Below are positions 34,845 through 47,425 of a stretch of 64,000 bases of DNA, one piece after another. Made by a program: the position numbers and the translations under genes. The DNA lies in NCBI GenBank assembly GCA_030765055.1, contig JAUKNK010000331.1:248001-312000 (forward strand), written 5' to 3'. Origin of the DNA: Mantis religiosa. Taxonomy: Eukaryota > Arthropoda > Insecta > Mantodea > Mantidae. Position 1 is the first letter of the stretch, and every line of letters begins with the position of its first letter. The notes beneath the pieces are model-generated. The model was not told the origin of the DNA, did not search any database, and saw only the letters and a program-made list of their open reading frames with translations.

Positions 34845-35728
34845 CATGGTGATCGTCTTTTACAAGATGATATAATCATGAAGACATAATTTGCCTGTAT
34901 GATGTAGTTTTAAACAGAAAATTGGAATTTATTTACTAATGTATATCTTATAATTCCTAACACCATAGAGAGACAAATATTTTCATTTGCTTCTGCTCTG
35001 AGTTGTGTAACCTTTTGAACATTCACAAAAAACATTCCTTAGAGCAGAGTATCAAACATTTTAGAATATGACATGAAAATTTGAACGTTACAAATATGTA
35101 TGAAACTGAAGCTAATAACAGTTTTGCACTACAAATATTACAATTAAACATAATAATATTGTACAAACATCACTTATCTTTGTAAAAAATTATTTTTAAT
35201 GTAATGTTACAAAGTTTGCCTTGTGACAAACCTAAGTTTTAAAAGGTTGCACTGCAGGAAAATACACAACTATAACTGAATTAATCATTCCTCATAAATG
35301 TCACATTTTCACAGGTTTTACACCAAGTAATGAAATCATACAATTTTGAAATTAACCCTTTCTAGCCCAATGGCTCCAAATGGACCTACAAACCTGACAT
35401 TAAGACAATATTCACGCAATCCAAGTGGTTCCACATGGCACCACTGCATTTCTGTTTTCCTTGGAGACAGACAGTTCCATCAACCAGAGTATGCGAGTAT
35501 AAGACTTCCCGTAGCTTCAAATCCACTTGGAAGTGCAACGCATAGCTGTCAGATGTTTTGAGCTTGAGATTTGCAATAATTTTGAGGTAAATCTCTAATA
35601 TTTGCATTTTAAAAAGTATACTGTTATATTATGTGTAACAGGGAAAATAAACAGCTGTCTTACAATAATAAAATGTTATGCACTGTTGTGCTAAGAGCCA
35701 AAAAAAATGCTGGTTCCATGTGGCCCCA
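34845..35728. other. copy-B-only segment of unknown nature
   Basis: No counterpart in copy A, which joins the two sides at about 8043-8068. It contains two related inverted-looking blocks (TGGCTCCAAATGGACC at 35371 and GGTTCCATGTGGCCCC at 35711) and TTAACCCTTTCTAGCCC at 35352, which resembles a piggyBac-like end. No transposase frame is present, so a non-autonomous DNA element is possible but unproved. Confidence 0.35.
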
Positions 35729-37273
35729 AGCTGTCTGATGACAAGGTATTTTGGGAATCTTCAGATGAAGAAATTGAAAATCATATTGAAAGAAAACAGG
35801 ATATGCAAGATAATGAACACTGACTGCCTGTTACATTGCACAGAATAAATCTGAGGGCAAAAATATATAATCTTCGAATTATCTTTCATCTTACTGACAT
35901 ATGTCGTCATTGCTTGACTCATTTATAAACAACATTTCCAACAGCAGAAAGAAAACGCAAAGCCTTTGCTCCTCTCGATTGGAAATAACCAAGGTACTAC
36001 TTCAGAGTGGGAAGGTTGTGAAGGGAAAACGTCGTTTACCATTCACTGAGTCAGATAGATGTACATCCTCCAAACAAATTTACTGTTTATCCAGCTCCAG
36101 CCAGTGATGTTAGATTTGATCAAATTGGTCTCTAGCCTCTGCACAGCAAAAATGAGCAGAGGTGCAAGATATATGTGAATGCAATGTCCTGAATTAGTTG
36201 CTCAGAATGTGAAATGGCATTATATCTCCATGAAAATAGAACTATTTTCTATCATACTATAAGAAATAATTGTCATGATTAAAAGGCGGTTCAACATGAC
36301 CGGTTTTCGTGAGGTTGACTGGCCTTGTACTATAGACTGTTTAGCTTGGAACAAAGTGGCTGAGCACAGATGTTAGCAACTGGCTTGTGCCCCCGTGCTG
36401 CACAGGCTGTGTCAAAAGAAGTTGACGACTGTTAAAGTTTATATTTCGTTATAGAACAGTAACGTACTACATAATATGTTCATTGCAGTGTACAATAATG
36501 TACAGGCGGAGGTTGTCAAACATGAGCATTCACTTTCTCTCACTTAAACATTAACTGTATTGTGCACCACTACGTTCCACCTCACAAGGCGTAATTGGTG
36601 CATACGAATAATACACATACTGTCTGATACATTTCTTACATCTGTTGATCTAGAGGGCTCGGTTGGATTTTGCAGCGAGAGATCATGTACAGCACACATG
36701 ACTAACATGTAACATATCCTGGAGCATCCACCGTTTTCATAATCTCTCCAGCTTTGTATTCTTTAATTTTTACACACACTTCTTTCACGGTTTAAAGCAT
36801 ATGTTAATTCTTAGGCATTTTGAGAGCTACACTGGTAAGAACACCAGCACATGCTTCTTCCAAACTGCTCTGTTTAAAAGCATGTCTGCTGATTTGCCTA
36901 TTGCATTAGACAACTCATGATCTCCACAACCCTCTGCATTTGCAGGAGCAGATGTACTCTGCTAGCGAAGCGAATCCACCGGCATACTGCGGTATATTTT
37001 CTTTACGTACAGCCTGTACCCAACGGACACGTGACAAGGCAGTAAGGTTCCCCGCATGGGTAACTTCATATTGTGCACCAGGTCTTGCCAATCTGCCCTC
37101 TAATCATGATCTTATATTGTATACCAGGGATTAGCTCTACATTGTAATAGCACATAAAAATATTCAACGTACATATATGCATTATAACATGACACCAGAT
37201 TTACTATCAAATACTATGGCATAAGAATATGAAAACAATGCTCATCTGTTCGTCAAACTAAGGTAAGCCTGTT
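35729..37273. other. non-coding flank downstream of gene B
   Basis: Largely parallel to 8069-9637. The section 35880-36110 differs from copy A. No gene seen. Confidence 0.5.
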
Positions 37274-37279
37274 TTTATT
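37274..37279 (-). promoter_or_regulatory. poly(A) signal candidate, gene B distal terminal exon
   Basis: AATAAA on the minus strand about 135 nt past the stop codon at 37412. Confidence 0.5.
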
Positions 37280-37411
37280 ACTCAATGGTCTTTTTCATGT
37301 TAATAATGTCATTTACATGTCACACTCTATATTTTATCAGTCAACAGAATTCTTCCATCATGTACTCCTACTGGGTCATATGCACCCATTTAAAAATCTA
37401 ATTCAGCAATT

Positions 37412-38693
37412 TTATGGCATTTTCGTTTTATGAATTAAATTATGAGCTTTCAAACGTGATAACCTAATAAATTGTTTTTCACATATCTCACATTTGTAGG
37501 GCTTCTTCTCCTCGTGAATTAAATTACGAAGGTTCAGATGAGATGGCTGTGTAAATTTCTTGTGACAAACTGCACACTCGTGTGGTCTTTTGCCGTCATG
37601 AATTAAATTATGGACTCTCAAATTTGACGACCATGTAAATCTCTTCTCGCAAAAGGAACACTTGTGCGGTCTTTTGCCTTGATGAATTAAAGTATGCCTT
37701 TTCAAAGCTGAAATCAGAGTAAACCACTTATCACAAATTTCACATTTATGAGCCTTTTTTCCCTCATGATTTAAATTATGCCGTTTCAAATCTGATTTCA
37801 AAGTAAACCAGTTGTCCAAAATTTCACATATGTGGTCCTTCTTACTCTCATGAATTAACTTATGCAATTTCAAATGTGACAACCAACGAAACCGCTTTTC
37901 ACATATTTCAAAGTGATGCTCCTTTTTGCCTTCATGGCTTAAAGTATGCCTTTTCAAAGATGAAACCAGTTTAAACCACTTTCCACAAATTTCACATTTG
38001 TGTTCCTTTTTCCCCTCGTGAACTAACTTATGCAATTCCAAATTAGATAGCCGATTAAACCGCTTTTCACATATTTCACATTTATGATACTTTTTTCCCT
38101 CATGAATTAAATTAGGCCTTTTAAAATCTGACAGAAAAGGAAACTGTTTTTCACAAATGTCACATTTGTGTGCCTTCTTACCCTCGTGAACTAACTTATG
38201 CAATTTCAAATTACACAACCGAAGAAATTTCTTTTCACATATTTCACACTTATGCTCCATTTTCCCCTCATGAATTAAATTATGCCTTCTCAGATCATAT
38301 ACACGAGTAAACATTTTTTTTTCACAAACTACACATTTGTTCACCTTTTTGCCGTCATGTATTAACTGATGACTTTTTAAACGTGACATACTATCAAACC
38401 TTTTGTCACATATGTCACATTTTATTAGCTTCCTGGCTTCATGAGTTATATTCTTTTGTTTAAAATATGAACCTTTGCTGTAAGTTTTCTTATCAGCATC
38501 AACAAATTCACTAGATTGTTCATGAATACCTGTTTTTAAGAAATACATATCCGTGACAAATGTTCCTTGACCTTCAAAACTTCCGAAATGCCCAAGAGCA
38601 AGACTATCCTTTCCTGTGTATGAACTCACACTTTCACCTAAGTCATCTGACGTTTTACCATTTTGACTATCAGAAGCTGGTTCTATCCATGTT
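37412..38693 (-). CDS. zinc-finger gene B, distal terminal exon, 12 fingers (4 damaged)
   Basis: An open terminal exon with acceptor CTTTTCAG at 38694-38695 and the same phase as 9792-11154. The usual start at 38629 is a GTG (Val), not a start codon. Fingers 1-3, 5, 6, 9, 10 and 12 have their Cys and His; finger 2 has one extra residue (CEKKMF). Four are broken: finger 4 (His to Pro, FKRPNLIH), finger 7 (first Cys to Phe, HHFEIC), finger 8 (second Cys to Leu, CEILDN) and finger 11 (His to Arg, LRNLIH). No stop or shift. Decay without loss of frame suggests weak selection, or partial function. The joined product would be about 571 residues. Confidence 0.75.
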
Positions 38694-38695
38694 CT

Positions 38696-39112
38696 GAAAA
38701 GTAGGAAGGATTATCATCATTAATTATAAAGGTTATAGTTTTAACAATAGATAAATGGACTGCCTCTGTCGCCTTGGTTTAGGATGTTAATTTCAAAATT
38801 GAGAGGCGTTGGTTTCAATTTTCTGGTGAATAAAGGAAACTTTCTTTAGCTGTATTTTCAGGCCTCTTCCACATTTAAAAGTATAAATGACATAAATGTA
38901 CAAATATGTCAGCTAATACTTAAACGGAGATTACACATAGAACCAACGATGAATCTAAGAATTTTATGATGAATTATACATGAAAGTGCTAAAGATGTCT
39001 AGCTGCAATGTTTTTGAGATACAGATAGACAAATTGTAAGTTCACAAATTTATTGTTAAAAAAGGTAACCTATTGCGAAGATAAGGGGTTTTCTTAACTA
39101 TATATCCGTTTT
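38696..39112. other. intron between the two terminal exons of gene B
   Basis: Parallel to 40867-41260 and 11157-11500; no gene seen. Confidence 0.5.
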
Positions 39113-39250
39113 AGTTAATTGATGGAAATTAATCATTTATTCACACTAGCCGTATATAGGCTAAGGTTGTTGATAGTCAACATGAAAAATTCAATGCCGT
39201 GGCCGATATTTGAACCACAGATCTTCTGGTTCAAATCCCGACGGAGAATT
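39113..39250 (-). mobile_element. SINE remnant at the exon-duplication junction
   Basis: Left part reads GTTAATTGATGGAAATTAAT, the reverse of the tail seen at 30350. Right part includes AATGCCGTGGCCGATATTTG, the reverse of the head, then TTCAAATCCCGACGG, a forward B-box piece. It lies where the two tandem exon modules of gene B meet. Confidence 0.65.
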
Positions 39251-39557
39251 GATCTCAAAATCCGGATATTAAAGGGCGGATTTACGTATAGCTTGCACCT
39301 AGAGGACACGCGGCAAGGCAGTATACTCCCTGCATCTTTAACTTGACATAGTGGACCAGGTCATGCCAATCTGTCCTCTGGTCATGATCTTATATTTTAT
39401 ACCAGTGATTAGCTCTATCTTGTAATAGCGAATAAAAATCTTCAGTGTACACATATGCATTATAACCTGTGACACCAGATTTACTATCAGATACTATAGC
39501 ATAAGAGTCTGAAAACAATACTCATGTGTTTGTAAAACTAGTTAGTTTAAGCCTCTT

Positions 39558-39563
39558 TTTATT
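39558..39563 (-). promoter_or_regulatory. poly(A) signal candidate, gene B proximal terminal exon
   Basis: AATAAA on the minus strand about 280 nt beyond the stop codon at 39840. Confidence 0.5.
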
Positions 39564-39839
39564 ACCTCAATTGTCTTTTTCATGTTAAAGGTGTGAATTA
39601 CATGTCACATAATATTTATATTTTATCAGTTAGCAGAATTCTTCCCTCTTGTATACCCACTGGTCATATGTACCCATTTAAAATATCATTATCAGTACTA
39701 ATATTTTCAACTTGTATGCATATTTACGTTTTAGGGAATATTTGGAAACTTAAAGACAACTATTTTTATGTTGAATATTAATAATTTGGGTTGGAAAGGG
39801 TTAATAAGTGAGTAAATCTCTTCTGATATATCTAATCTT

Positions 39840-40866
39840 TTATGACATTTTAGTTTTATGATTTAATTTATGAGATGTCAAACGTGATAACCTAATAAAT
39901 TGTTTTTCACATATGTCACATTTGTAGGGCTTCTTCTCCTGGTGAATTAAATTATGAAGCTTCAGATGAGATAGCTGTGTAAATTTCTTGTGACAAACTG
40001 CACATTCGTGCGGTCTTTTGCCCTCATGAATTAAATAATGGACTTTTAAAGATGACGACTGTGCAAATCTCTTCTCACAAATTGAACATTTGTGCGGTTT
40101 TTTGCCTTCATGAATTAAAGTATGCTTTTTCAAACATGACCGCTGAACAAACTTCTTTTCACATATTACACACTGATGTTTCCTTTTTCCCTCATGACTT
40201 AAAGTATGCCTTTTCAAAGCTGAAATCCGATTAAACCGCTTTTCACATATTTCACATGTATGATCCTTTTTACCCTCATGAATTGAAATATGCCTTTTCA
40301 AAGCTGACAGAAACGTAAACTGCTTTTCACAAATGTCACATTTGTGGTTCTTCTTACCCTCATGAATTAACTTATGCAATTTTAAATGTGACAACCGAAC
40401 AAATCGCTTTTCACATATTTCACATTGGTGTTCCCTTTTTCCCTCATGGGTTAAATTATGCTGTCTCAAACGTGATGCATGAGCAAATGTTTTTTCACAA
40501 ACTACACATTTGTTCACCTTTTTGTCATCATGTATTAACTGATGACTTTTTAAATCTGACATACTATCAAACCTTTTGTCACATATTTCACATCTTATTA
40601 TGTTTCGGCCTTCATGGGTTACATTCTTTTGTTTCAAATATGAACCTTTGCTGTAAGTTTTCTCATCATAATCAACATATTCACTAGATTGTTCATGAAT
40701 ACCTATTGTTGCAGAAGGCATTTCTGTGACAAAAGTTTCTTGACCATCAGAACTTCCGAAATATCCATGAGCAAGACTATCCTTTCCTGTGTATGAACCC
40801 ACACTTTCTCTTAAGTCTGCTGAAGATGTACCATTCTGATTATCAGAAGCTGGTTCTATGCATGTT
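39840..40866 (-). CDS. zinc-finger gene B, proximal terminal exon, 9 intact fingers
   Basis: Acceptor TTTCAG at 40867-40868, then a leading A and the frame ACA TGC ATA GAA CCA, which joins the mini-exon at 48904-48935 in phase. The GTG at 40802 is an internal Val. Nine C2H2 fingers keep all zinc ligands, joined by HEGKK-type linkers; the lead of about 85 residues is acidic and Ser-rich. First and last fingers are the most alike among the three terminal exons; middle ones differ in number and in the helix residues expected to touch DNA. The product would be about 486 residues. As the first terminal exon met after the mini-exon, it is the more likely main form of gene B. Confidence 0.86.
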
Positions 40867-40868
40867 CT

Positions 40869-41764
40869 GAAATGTAGGAAGGTTTATCATCATTAATTAT
40901 AAAGATTATAGTTTTATCAATAGATAAATGCTCTGCCTCTGTCATCTTGAGTTTAGGATGTTAATTTCAAAAGTGAGAGGATTTGGTTTCAATTTTCTGG
41001 GGAAGAAAGGGAACTTTCTTTAGCTGTATTTTCAGGCCTCTGCCACATATAAATGTATAAATGAATATACACTTTAAATAACCAATGAGGAATCTGAGAA
41101 TTTCAGGATGAATTATACATGAAAGTGCTAAAGATATCTTACTGTAATGTTTTTGAGATACAGATAGAAAAAGTGTAACTTAAAAAATTTATTTTTGAAC
41201 ACGGTTACCTACTAATGAAGATAAGGGGTTTTCTTAATTCTATATTCGTTTGTTAAAATGTATGAGTAATTCTTTGTTGGAAAATAACCAATAATCTTAC
41301 TTAAACCAAAATAGAGCAATAACAGGATTACTGGATTGATTTATCAGCCCATGATTTCAGTTAATTTTTAGTTAATGTTTTATTTGAATCAGAAGTCATT
41401 CAGAGAAACAACTGCACTTTGTAAAATTGGAGGAAACCATATCATATATGCAAAGAAAAAGCTACTAAATTTGGCTGGAATACAAAATTCAATTCAATCA
41501 ATTAGGTTGTGCATTAGAACTGAACTGACTCGGTTAATGTGCAATATGATAGCTAAAATTATTAAATAATTCATTTTTATATTTCAAATACAAATGGAAT
41601 AAACGATAAAATCGTTCTGATGCTTTGTAAAGACAGTTGATATATTATTTAAATGTAATAATAAACTTCACTTATTTTAAAAGAAAATTATGAAAAGTTT
41701 CTGATTTATTGATGAGGATCACAATATCATGAAATTTCATTCATTTCGTCAGCTCAAACAACCT
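40869..41764. other. intron 2 of gene B
   Basis: Matches 11157-11940 with extra sequence at 41225-41330. No gene seen. Confidence 0.55.
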
Positions 41765-42180
41765 TGTTGTCAACGTTACAATCGCCATATGTTACTGTTT
41801 TTGTCAGTACTACCAAAATCGGAAAATGAAATAGTTAGAAACAGAATCGACTGCTGGTATATAAAAATTCATTGCATGATGTTTAGTTTTTAAAATAATT
41901 ATTTTTTCCCAAACTATTAAATCTATCAGACCATTTAATTGCTTTAATAATGAACATCAGGATTTATTTCATGGTTAAACAACCAAAAATGATCTGCTAT
42001 GTCTGAATTCTCAGTCTGTTTATACTTAATGTTATGGAAATGTTCTTTCCTTCTGGTTTCCAAATTACGTTTAGTCTTTACATTATAAACCTGATCACAA
42101 TCTAAACAATTAAATTGATATATACAAGTTTTTTAGTATTATAATAACTCATATATGTTACATGCATTGATAATTGCATC
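41765..42180 (-). pseudogene. Penelope-like GIY-YIG remnant, duplicate of 11946-12396
   Basis: Same sequence as in copy A but more broken: no frame longer than about 60 codons survives, and indels disrupt the nuclease core. Confidence 0.65.
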
Positions 42181-42589
42181 AATTCCAAGATTTTTCTAAC
42201 CACAACTATTCATATAAATGTTTAAACAAATCCTGCTTAACATTAATAATCAGGGCACCATTGCTATCCACAGCAACGTGTACATGTACCACAACACAAT
42301 CACCATGTTTAGCTGTTCCAAAGAGAAGTGCAGTTTTTTCAGTCTATTTCTTCAGAATAATGTAATTATTATAATGGACCTACAAATTCTCATACTGACA
42401 GTCCTTTCACTTGTAATGTTGTTCATGCTAATTTCACCCTGGAATAATGTTCTGACGCTGATGATACAGATTTCTTACGCAACATATTTTAGTGAAACAA
42501 GGAGTACCTTCTGTATCTTGAGCTCCAAGTTTACATAAGTTAATAGCTATCTTTGGAAAATGTTGACTGGGGTTTATAATGATATAATG

Positions 42590-44572
42590 ATAATATGTGA
42601 ATAAGGGCGCTCAACTGCAGCAGTCATCAGCGCCCTTACAAAAGATAGCCAGATATAAATTATTCAAAAATTTTAAAAACAGATCAAAACAAAATGACAA
42701 AAAATAAATAAGCCAAATGGATAAAAAACAATTAAAAACTATAAGTACCAAATAAATACCAAAATGCATAAAAATACTACTTTCAAAATCAACTTGCCAG
42801 GACAAAAGCTACCTGCCCAGTGGTGGTCGAACCAATTTGTTCATTTTCTTTGGAGCAGGGCTAGGGCTTTCAGCAGGTTTTTCCTGCCTTTTCCTCACTG
42901 TCATTTGCGCAGTGAGGACAGGATCCACCCGCTCCACATTGTCAATGGAAGAGGACGGCTTACACACTGGTGACTTCGAATCCATTCTGTCGAGAGGCTC
43001 GGAAACTGCGACCGGCGAAGATGAAAGTCGCTGATCGGCGTCCTCTCCAGATAAGTCCTCAGATGTTGTGGACGGAGATGTTCGTGGACTTTTGTGCTAG
43101 CTAGCTCTTCTTTTCCTAGTCTTACTATTTACCTTGAGGAAGTCCATTCTGTCATAAGTGGTCTTAAATTTCCTTGGCGATACATTATATATTACCGGTT
43201 CACATGCACTTGAAGTGGATGCTTTCGGCGGTGACTTGGCTGAGTCCTTCTTCTTAGGACTGGACTTGGTTGGCGCACTCACTGTTGTTCATGTTGGTGT
43301 TTGTTGCTTTGGCTGTGATCTTGGTGTAATTGATCTTTCGGATACTACTTCCCTGTTTATTTTACAGGTTTGTGTTGCGATTTCATGTGTAGGTACCGGC
43401 TTAGCTGCAACTGCACTGTAAGTAACGGTCCTGGATACAGAAGGCTGGCGACTACGTAAGAGTTTCCGGGCTTCCACGAAGGACACCCTCTCTCTTACCC
43501 GGATCTCTTGGATCGCCTTCTCCTCCATAAAACGCGGACATTCTCTGGAGTTTGCTGAGTGATTACCACTGCAGTGAACACACTTTGCGGGTGAAGTGCA
43601 TGCATTGTCAAGCTTGACTTCCCCGCAGTCAACGCAAGTGGCAACTCCATTACATGAATCACTTGTGTGGCCAAAGCGCTGGTATTTACAACACTTCAGT
43701 GGATTAGGTATATACTGCCTCACTTCAATAGCTTCATACCCTGCCTTAATTCTTTTCGGGAGTTCTACCCGATCAAAGGTAAGAAACAGGGCACGAGTGG
43801 GCACTAGTTCACCTCGTTCTTTGCAGTGAACTCTATATACATTAGTCACACCTTGTTCTGCCAAGTTTTCCTGAATCTCCTCTTTGGACATACCATCCAA
43901 TGCGCTGGTGTCTACAACACCACGTGAGGAGATCAGAGTCCTATGCAATTCAACGAGCACCAGATAGCTCGCAAGCATATTGGCTTTCAAGATTTTAGCA
44001 GTCTGTATCGAAGAAACTGCTTCGACCAGAAAGGTGCCATTGCGAGATCTAGTACATGCCTTCACAGAACCAGAAATACTATCTAAACCCTTCTGAATAA
44101 TGAACGGATTCACGGTACTAAACTTCCGACCCTCCTCAGTTCTATAAATAAGTAGCCAGGACCACAAGACTCAATTACTTCTTTTCCACTTTTGTTAAAA
44201 TTTTTGTTATTATGATTAAATTTTGCCATAATAACTGGATAAGAATTCATCCCCCAGTGCTCCCCACCAACCACGGAGCCCAACAAGGGGTCATCCCACT
44301 GGGATGACAGGGCTATACAGGGGATATAGCGAGCACGCCGTCCCACTCACCCTGGAGTTCGGTACAATACCTAGTCCTGGCCGACTGATTAAAGGTGGGT
44401 TAGTCCCTAACCTCCCGTTTAGGTGAAGCAGAAGCCAAAGTAGTGTATTAGAAATGCGCACCCTCCCCGAATTCAGAAGAACCCTGGTACGAGCTCAGAT
44501 ACTCATCCTCAACCACCAGGACAAAAAACTTCCCACCAACACGGGTCTCCACGCACGGCCTATACGTAGTTA
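42590..44572 (-). mobile_element. LINE with ORF1 only, internally deleted, copy B only
   Basis: The left end (AAGGGCGCTCAACTGCAGCA) matches the 3' end of the LINE at 52325. The right end (CACGGGTCTCCACGCACGGCC) matches 52527-52550. An ORF1 is present but no endonuclease or reverse transcriptase, so the middle is deleted. It sits at the place corresponding to 12768-12835 in copy A, about 60 bp of which was lost. Confidence 0.78.
43097..44346 (-). pseudogene. ORF1 (gag-like) of the LINE
   Basis: Frames 44346-44110, 44167-43289 and 43282-43097 make one broken ORF1. It has an N-terminal RNA-binding-like region (GVVDTSALDGMSKEEIQENL) and YIPNPLKCCKYQRFGHTSDS. Then come knuckles CVDCGEVKLDNAC and CVHCSGNHSANSREC. 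In the first knuckle the second Cys is replaced by Tyr. The C-terminus is Ser/Lys-rich. It resembles ORF1 of I/Jockey-group LINEs. Confidence 0.78.
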
Positions 44573-44689
44573 TCATATGAGTAACCGGCCTAATTATGAG
44601 TACCAGATTCCAGTGGCAGAAATTGATTGGGCCTTTTTTTAACATATTATGGTAATGGTTGTCATTCTATAGTGGAATGTCGATCAGGG

Positions 44690-44850
44690 TGAGTTACTTG
44701 GATCAGGTTTTTTTCCGGAGTTTTCCCTTATCCTAAAAGACAAACGTGTAATTCTCAGCTCTATAGACTCTGGACTCATTTGAGCATCATTTGATCCATT
44801 CCATGCATCGTCCGATATGACAAAGTTGGAGGACTTAAATTACAAAAAAA
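44690..44850 (+). mobile_element. SINE 3' fragment, duplicate of 12955-13098
   Basis: Contains GAGTTTTCCCTTATCC and CTCATTTGAGCATCATTTGA, ending in an A-rich run. Confidence 0.6.
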
Positions 44851-45396
44851 AAAAGGAAGTCTTATTAGCTCTGAAGGTTAAGTTCTGCAGTATCTCTACT
44901 TCAGGAATCAATTATTTTGGAGTCTGCTTGTTACCTTTCTTTTCCTCTGAGAAGAACCAAACCTCTGCACCTGGGGATTGAAGATATAAAAAAAAGGCTA
45001 TTTTTGTAATATTGCTTTTAATTGGAAATTAGTAACTGTAATTCATAGGTAATAAATAATACCTTCGGAGCAACAGATATGTAGTTTCACCACAGGATCT
45101 TAAAAACTGAATCAAACCCAAAGCCAGCAATCAGCCTTCTTCAAATACATGATTGATGTCTAGTACAACATTTACAGGAAACAGCATTTCCCTATTGCTT
45201 ACAAGGGAACTGTCACTATGCTCACACCTGTATGTGCTTGAGAGTTTGATGGCATCATCTCTGCTCTATGTGGGGCCTGTGTGCGGAGTATAGATGGAAG
45301 TACCCAAAAATGATTCCAGAACATAGGAACAGATAGGCATAATAACACGACACTGTATGGGAAGATTTTTACCCCTGACATGCAGTGATGTACACT

Positions 45397-46160
45397 GGGT
45401 GTTCTAATTTCACTTCGCAGCAGATTTGGTTTAAATACGGCCAGCATTTTCAGATGCATAGTGATGTGAGTACACTGATAGTTCCCTTGTCCGTCAAGCT
45501 GGGTGTGGAAAGTAATGTTCTTCTGGTCCCTTGAAACCATAGAAAATGTTCTTTCTTTTTGTGTGTTTGATAAAATGAGAGAAAAGCACAACTCAAAACC
45601 ATTTATTGGACAATTTCATGCAGCATTATTTGTATCAATATTTAATAGAAATAATCATACCACCATTAAAGCAGAGAAGTTTGGAGTTTTGTGCTGTACA
45701 AGAGATTTTCATTTATCTGCTAGTCAGAAACATTGGCAATGCTTTTGTGGGCCAAATGGACACTTTACTAATCGCTCATAGCTAGTGAGTGTGCTTGGAT
45801 GTAAAGACAATTTTGATGTCCACTGACCACCACATCATTAATCTGAGGGTGGTTTCACAACAGAGAATGGTCTGTCATCAACAGAAAGCATTGTTTGTTC
45901 AGGGGAGTGTACACCAGTCTGTGTGTTAAGCTGTTTAATGCTGCATATTTGTGTGTTGTGTGATTGAAACTGTTGTTCCTTATGTGATTATATGATGCAA
46001 ACATTTCCTGTATATAACAAATGTTGTTCTTGGATTATTTTTAGATCTAAGAAGGGTAACAGGCCTTCTTCTTCCACTTCCATTGTGAATTTTATTGAGT
46101 GAATTTGTAAGTTGAGTAACTTAATGGAGTCTTGTATGAACCTGTGGGGGAGAATCAGGA
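45397..46160. other. copy-B-only segment of unknown nature
   Basis: Copy A joins across this at about 13651. No target repeats or terminal repeats are obvious, so it may instead be ancestral sequence lost from A. The frame 45503-45781 has no recognisable domain. Confidence 0.35.
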
Positions 46161-46654
46161 TGGTGTTTAAATCACTCTACTTCCAGTAATGTTGGCAAAA
46201 TTGAGAAGGCGCATTGCCAAAGCTATTGAGAGGGTGTGGTATGAATGAGTTCACCAGCTGCATGTAAGCTGTACTACACGTGCATGCCCACATTGAGTGC
46301 ATCTGACTTGTAACAAGTGGTGGGATGATAGTTTATGTTAAACATTGGTGAAATTACAGAATTATGAAATTGTCCAATAAATTGTAGACACCCCATATAA
46401 ATTTTTTCTGACTTTTTCAGGAATACTGAGGGAAAAGTTATACATTCCACATCGCAAACAAGGCATTACATTGGGGGAAAAAAAAATAATAATTTTAAGT
46501 AACCCTATCACCTACTGAAAAGCGGCATTGTCTTATAACCAAAATTTTAATATTCTGACAGTCCCTCAATATATAAAATGTGATTTAAAAATGTAAATTT
46601 ATGACATACACCATATACAGCAAGGTCAAGAAAAAATAGCCTGTTGATTTAACA

Positions 46655-46925
46655 GTGAAGTCACATCATTGCCGAGTGGTTACACTACTTGGTTCTCACC
46701 AAGGTGGCCTGTGTTGGATCCCAGGAGATGCATGTGAGATTTGTGATGAACAACACAGCGCTGAGGTAGGTTTTCTCTGGGATGTCTGGTTTACCCCACC
46801 AATTGCTCCATCATCACTTTCCTATCATTTCATCTCGCTCTCATACTGTCACGCACATGTCTCACTCTCATACCAGGCATCAAGCTGATTAGCCATCCTG
46901 GATTCTCTCTCTCACTGAGACAGAG
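46655..46925 (+). mobile_element. older SINE, duplicate of 14387-14640
   Basis: GCCGAGTGGTTACACTACTT head, GTTGGATCCC B box. It retains more of the 3' body than copy A. Confidence 0.72.
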
Positions 46926-47425
46926 ATTCCCTTCCTCAACCCACTGCCTAAGGGCATAAAGGTTAATGGAAACAAGAATACCCCAACAAGTCATAATGGT
47001 ATAAGAGGGCAGTTGAAGAAATAAATGGTTATTTTTTATAACTCAAAACTTTGTACTCTTAGGTATCATGGTTTCCTTTCTTATATTTTAAATTTGTACC
47101 AAATCTTATAACTTTGCATTTGCAATCATCGATGTATCTTGATAGGTTTTGCTTTATATTTTAAACTGATTTATCTTATGGCATTTACTATTCTTCTATA
47201 GATGAAATGAATACAACATAACACAATACCAAGCTTCTTCACATCTTTCAGCAAAATAACACAAAAATATTCAAGAAATCCCCAACCAAAGTATCCCTTA
47301 GAACAAACAATTTTGCTGATATTTTATTTCTTTAAAAAATTCTGCAATGATTTTAATTAAAAGAGGTATTATATATTTAAGACATTTGCACAAAGAATAA
47401 AGCATCTGAGCTGAAAATTATTGTA

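Noticed and set aside
39593..39781. Small gene between terminal exons of gene B
   Set aside because: Sits in the 3' flank of the proximal exon with no counterpart frame at 37300 or 9700.
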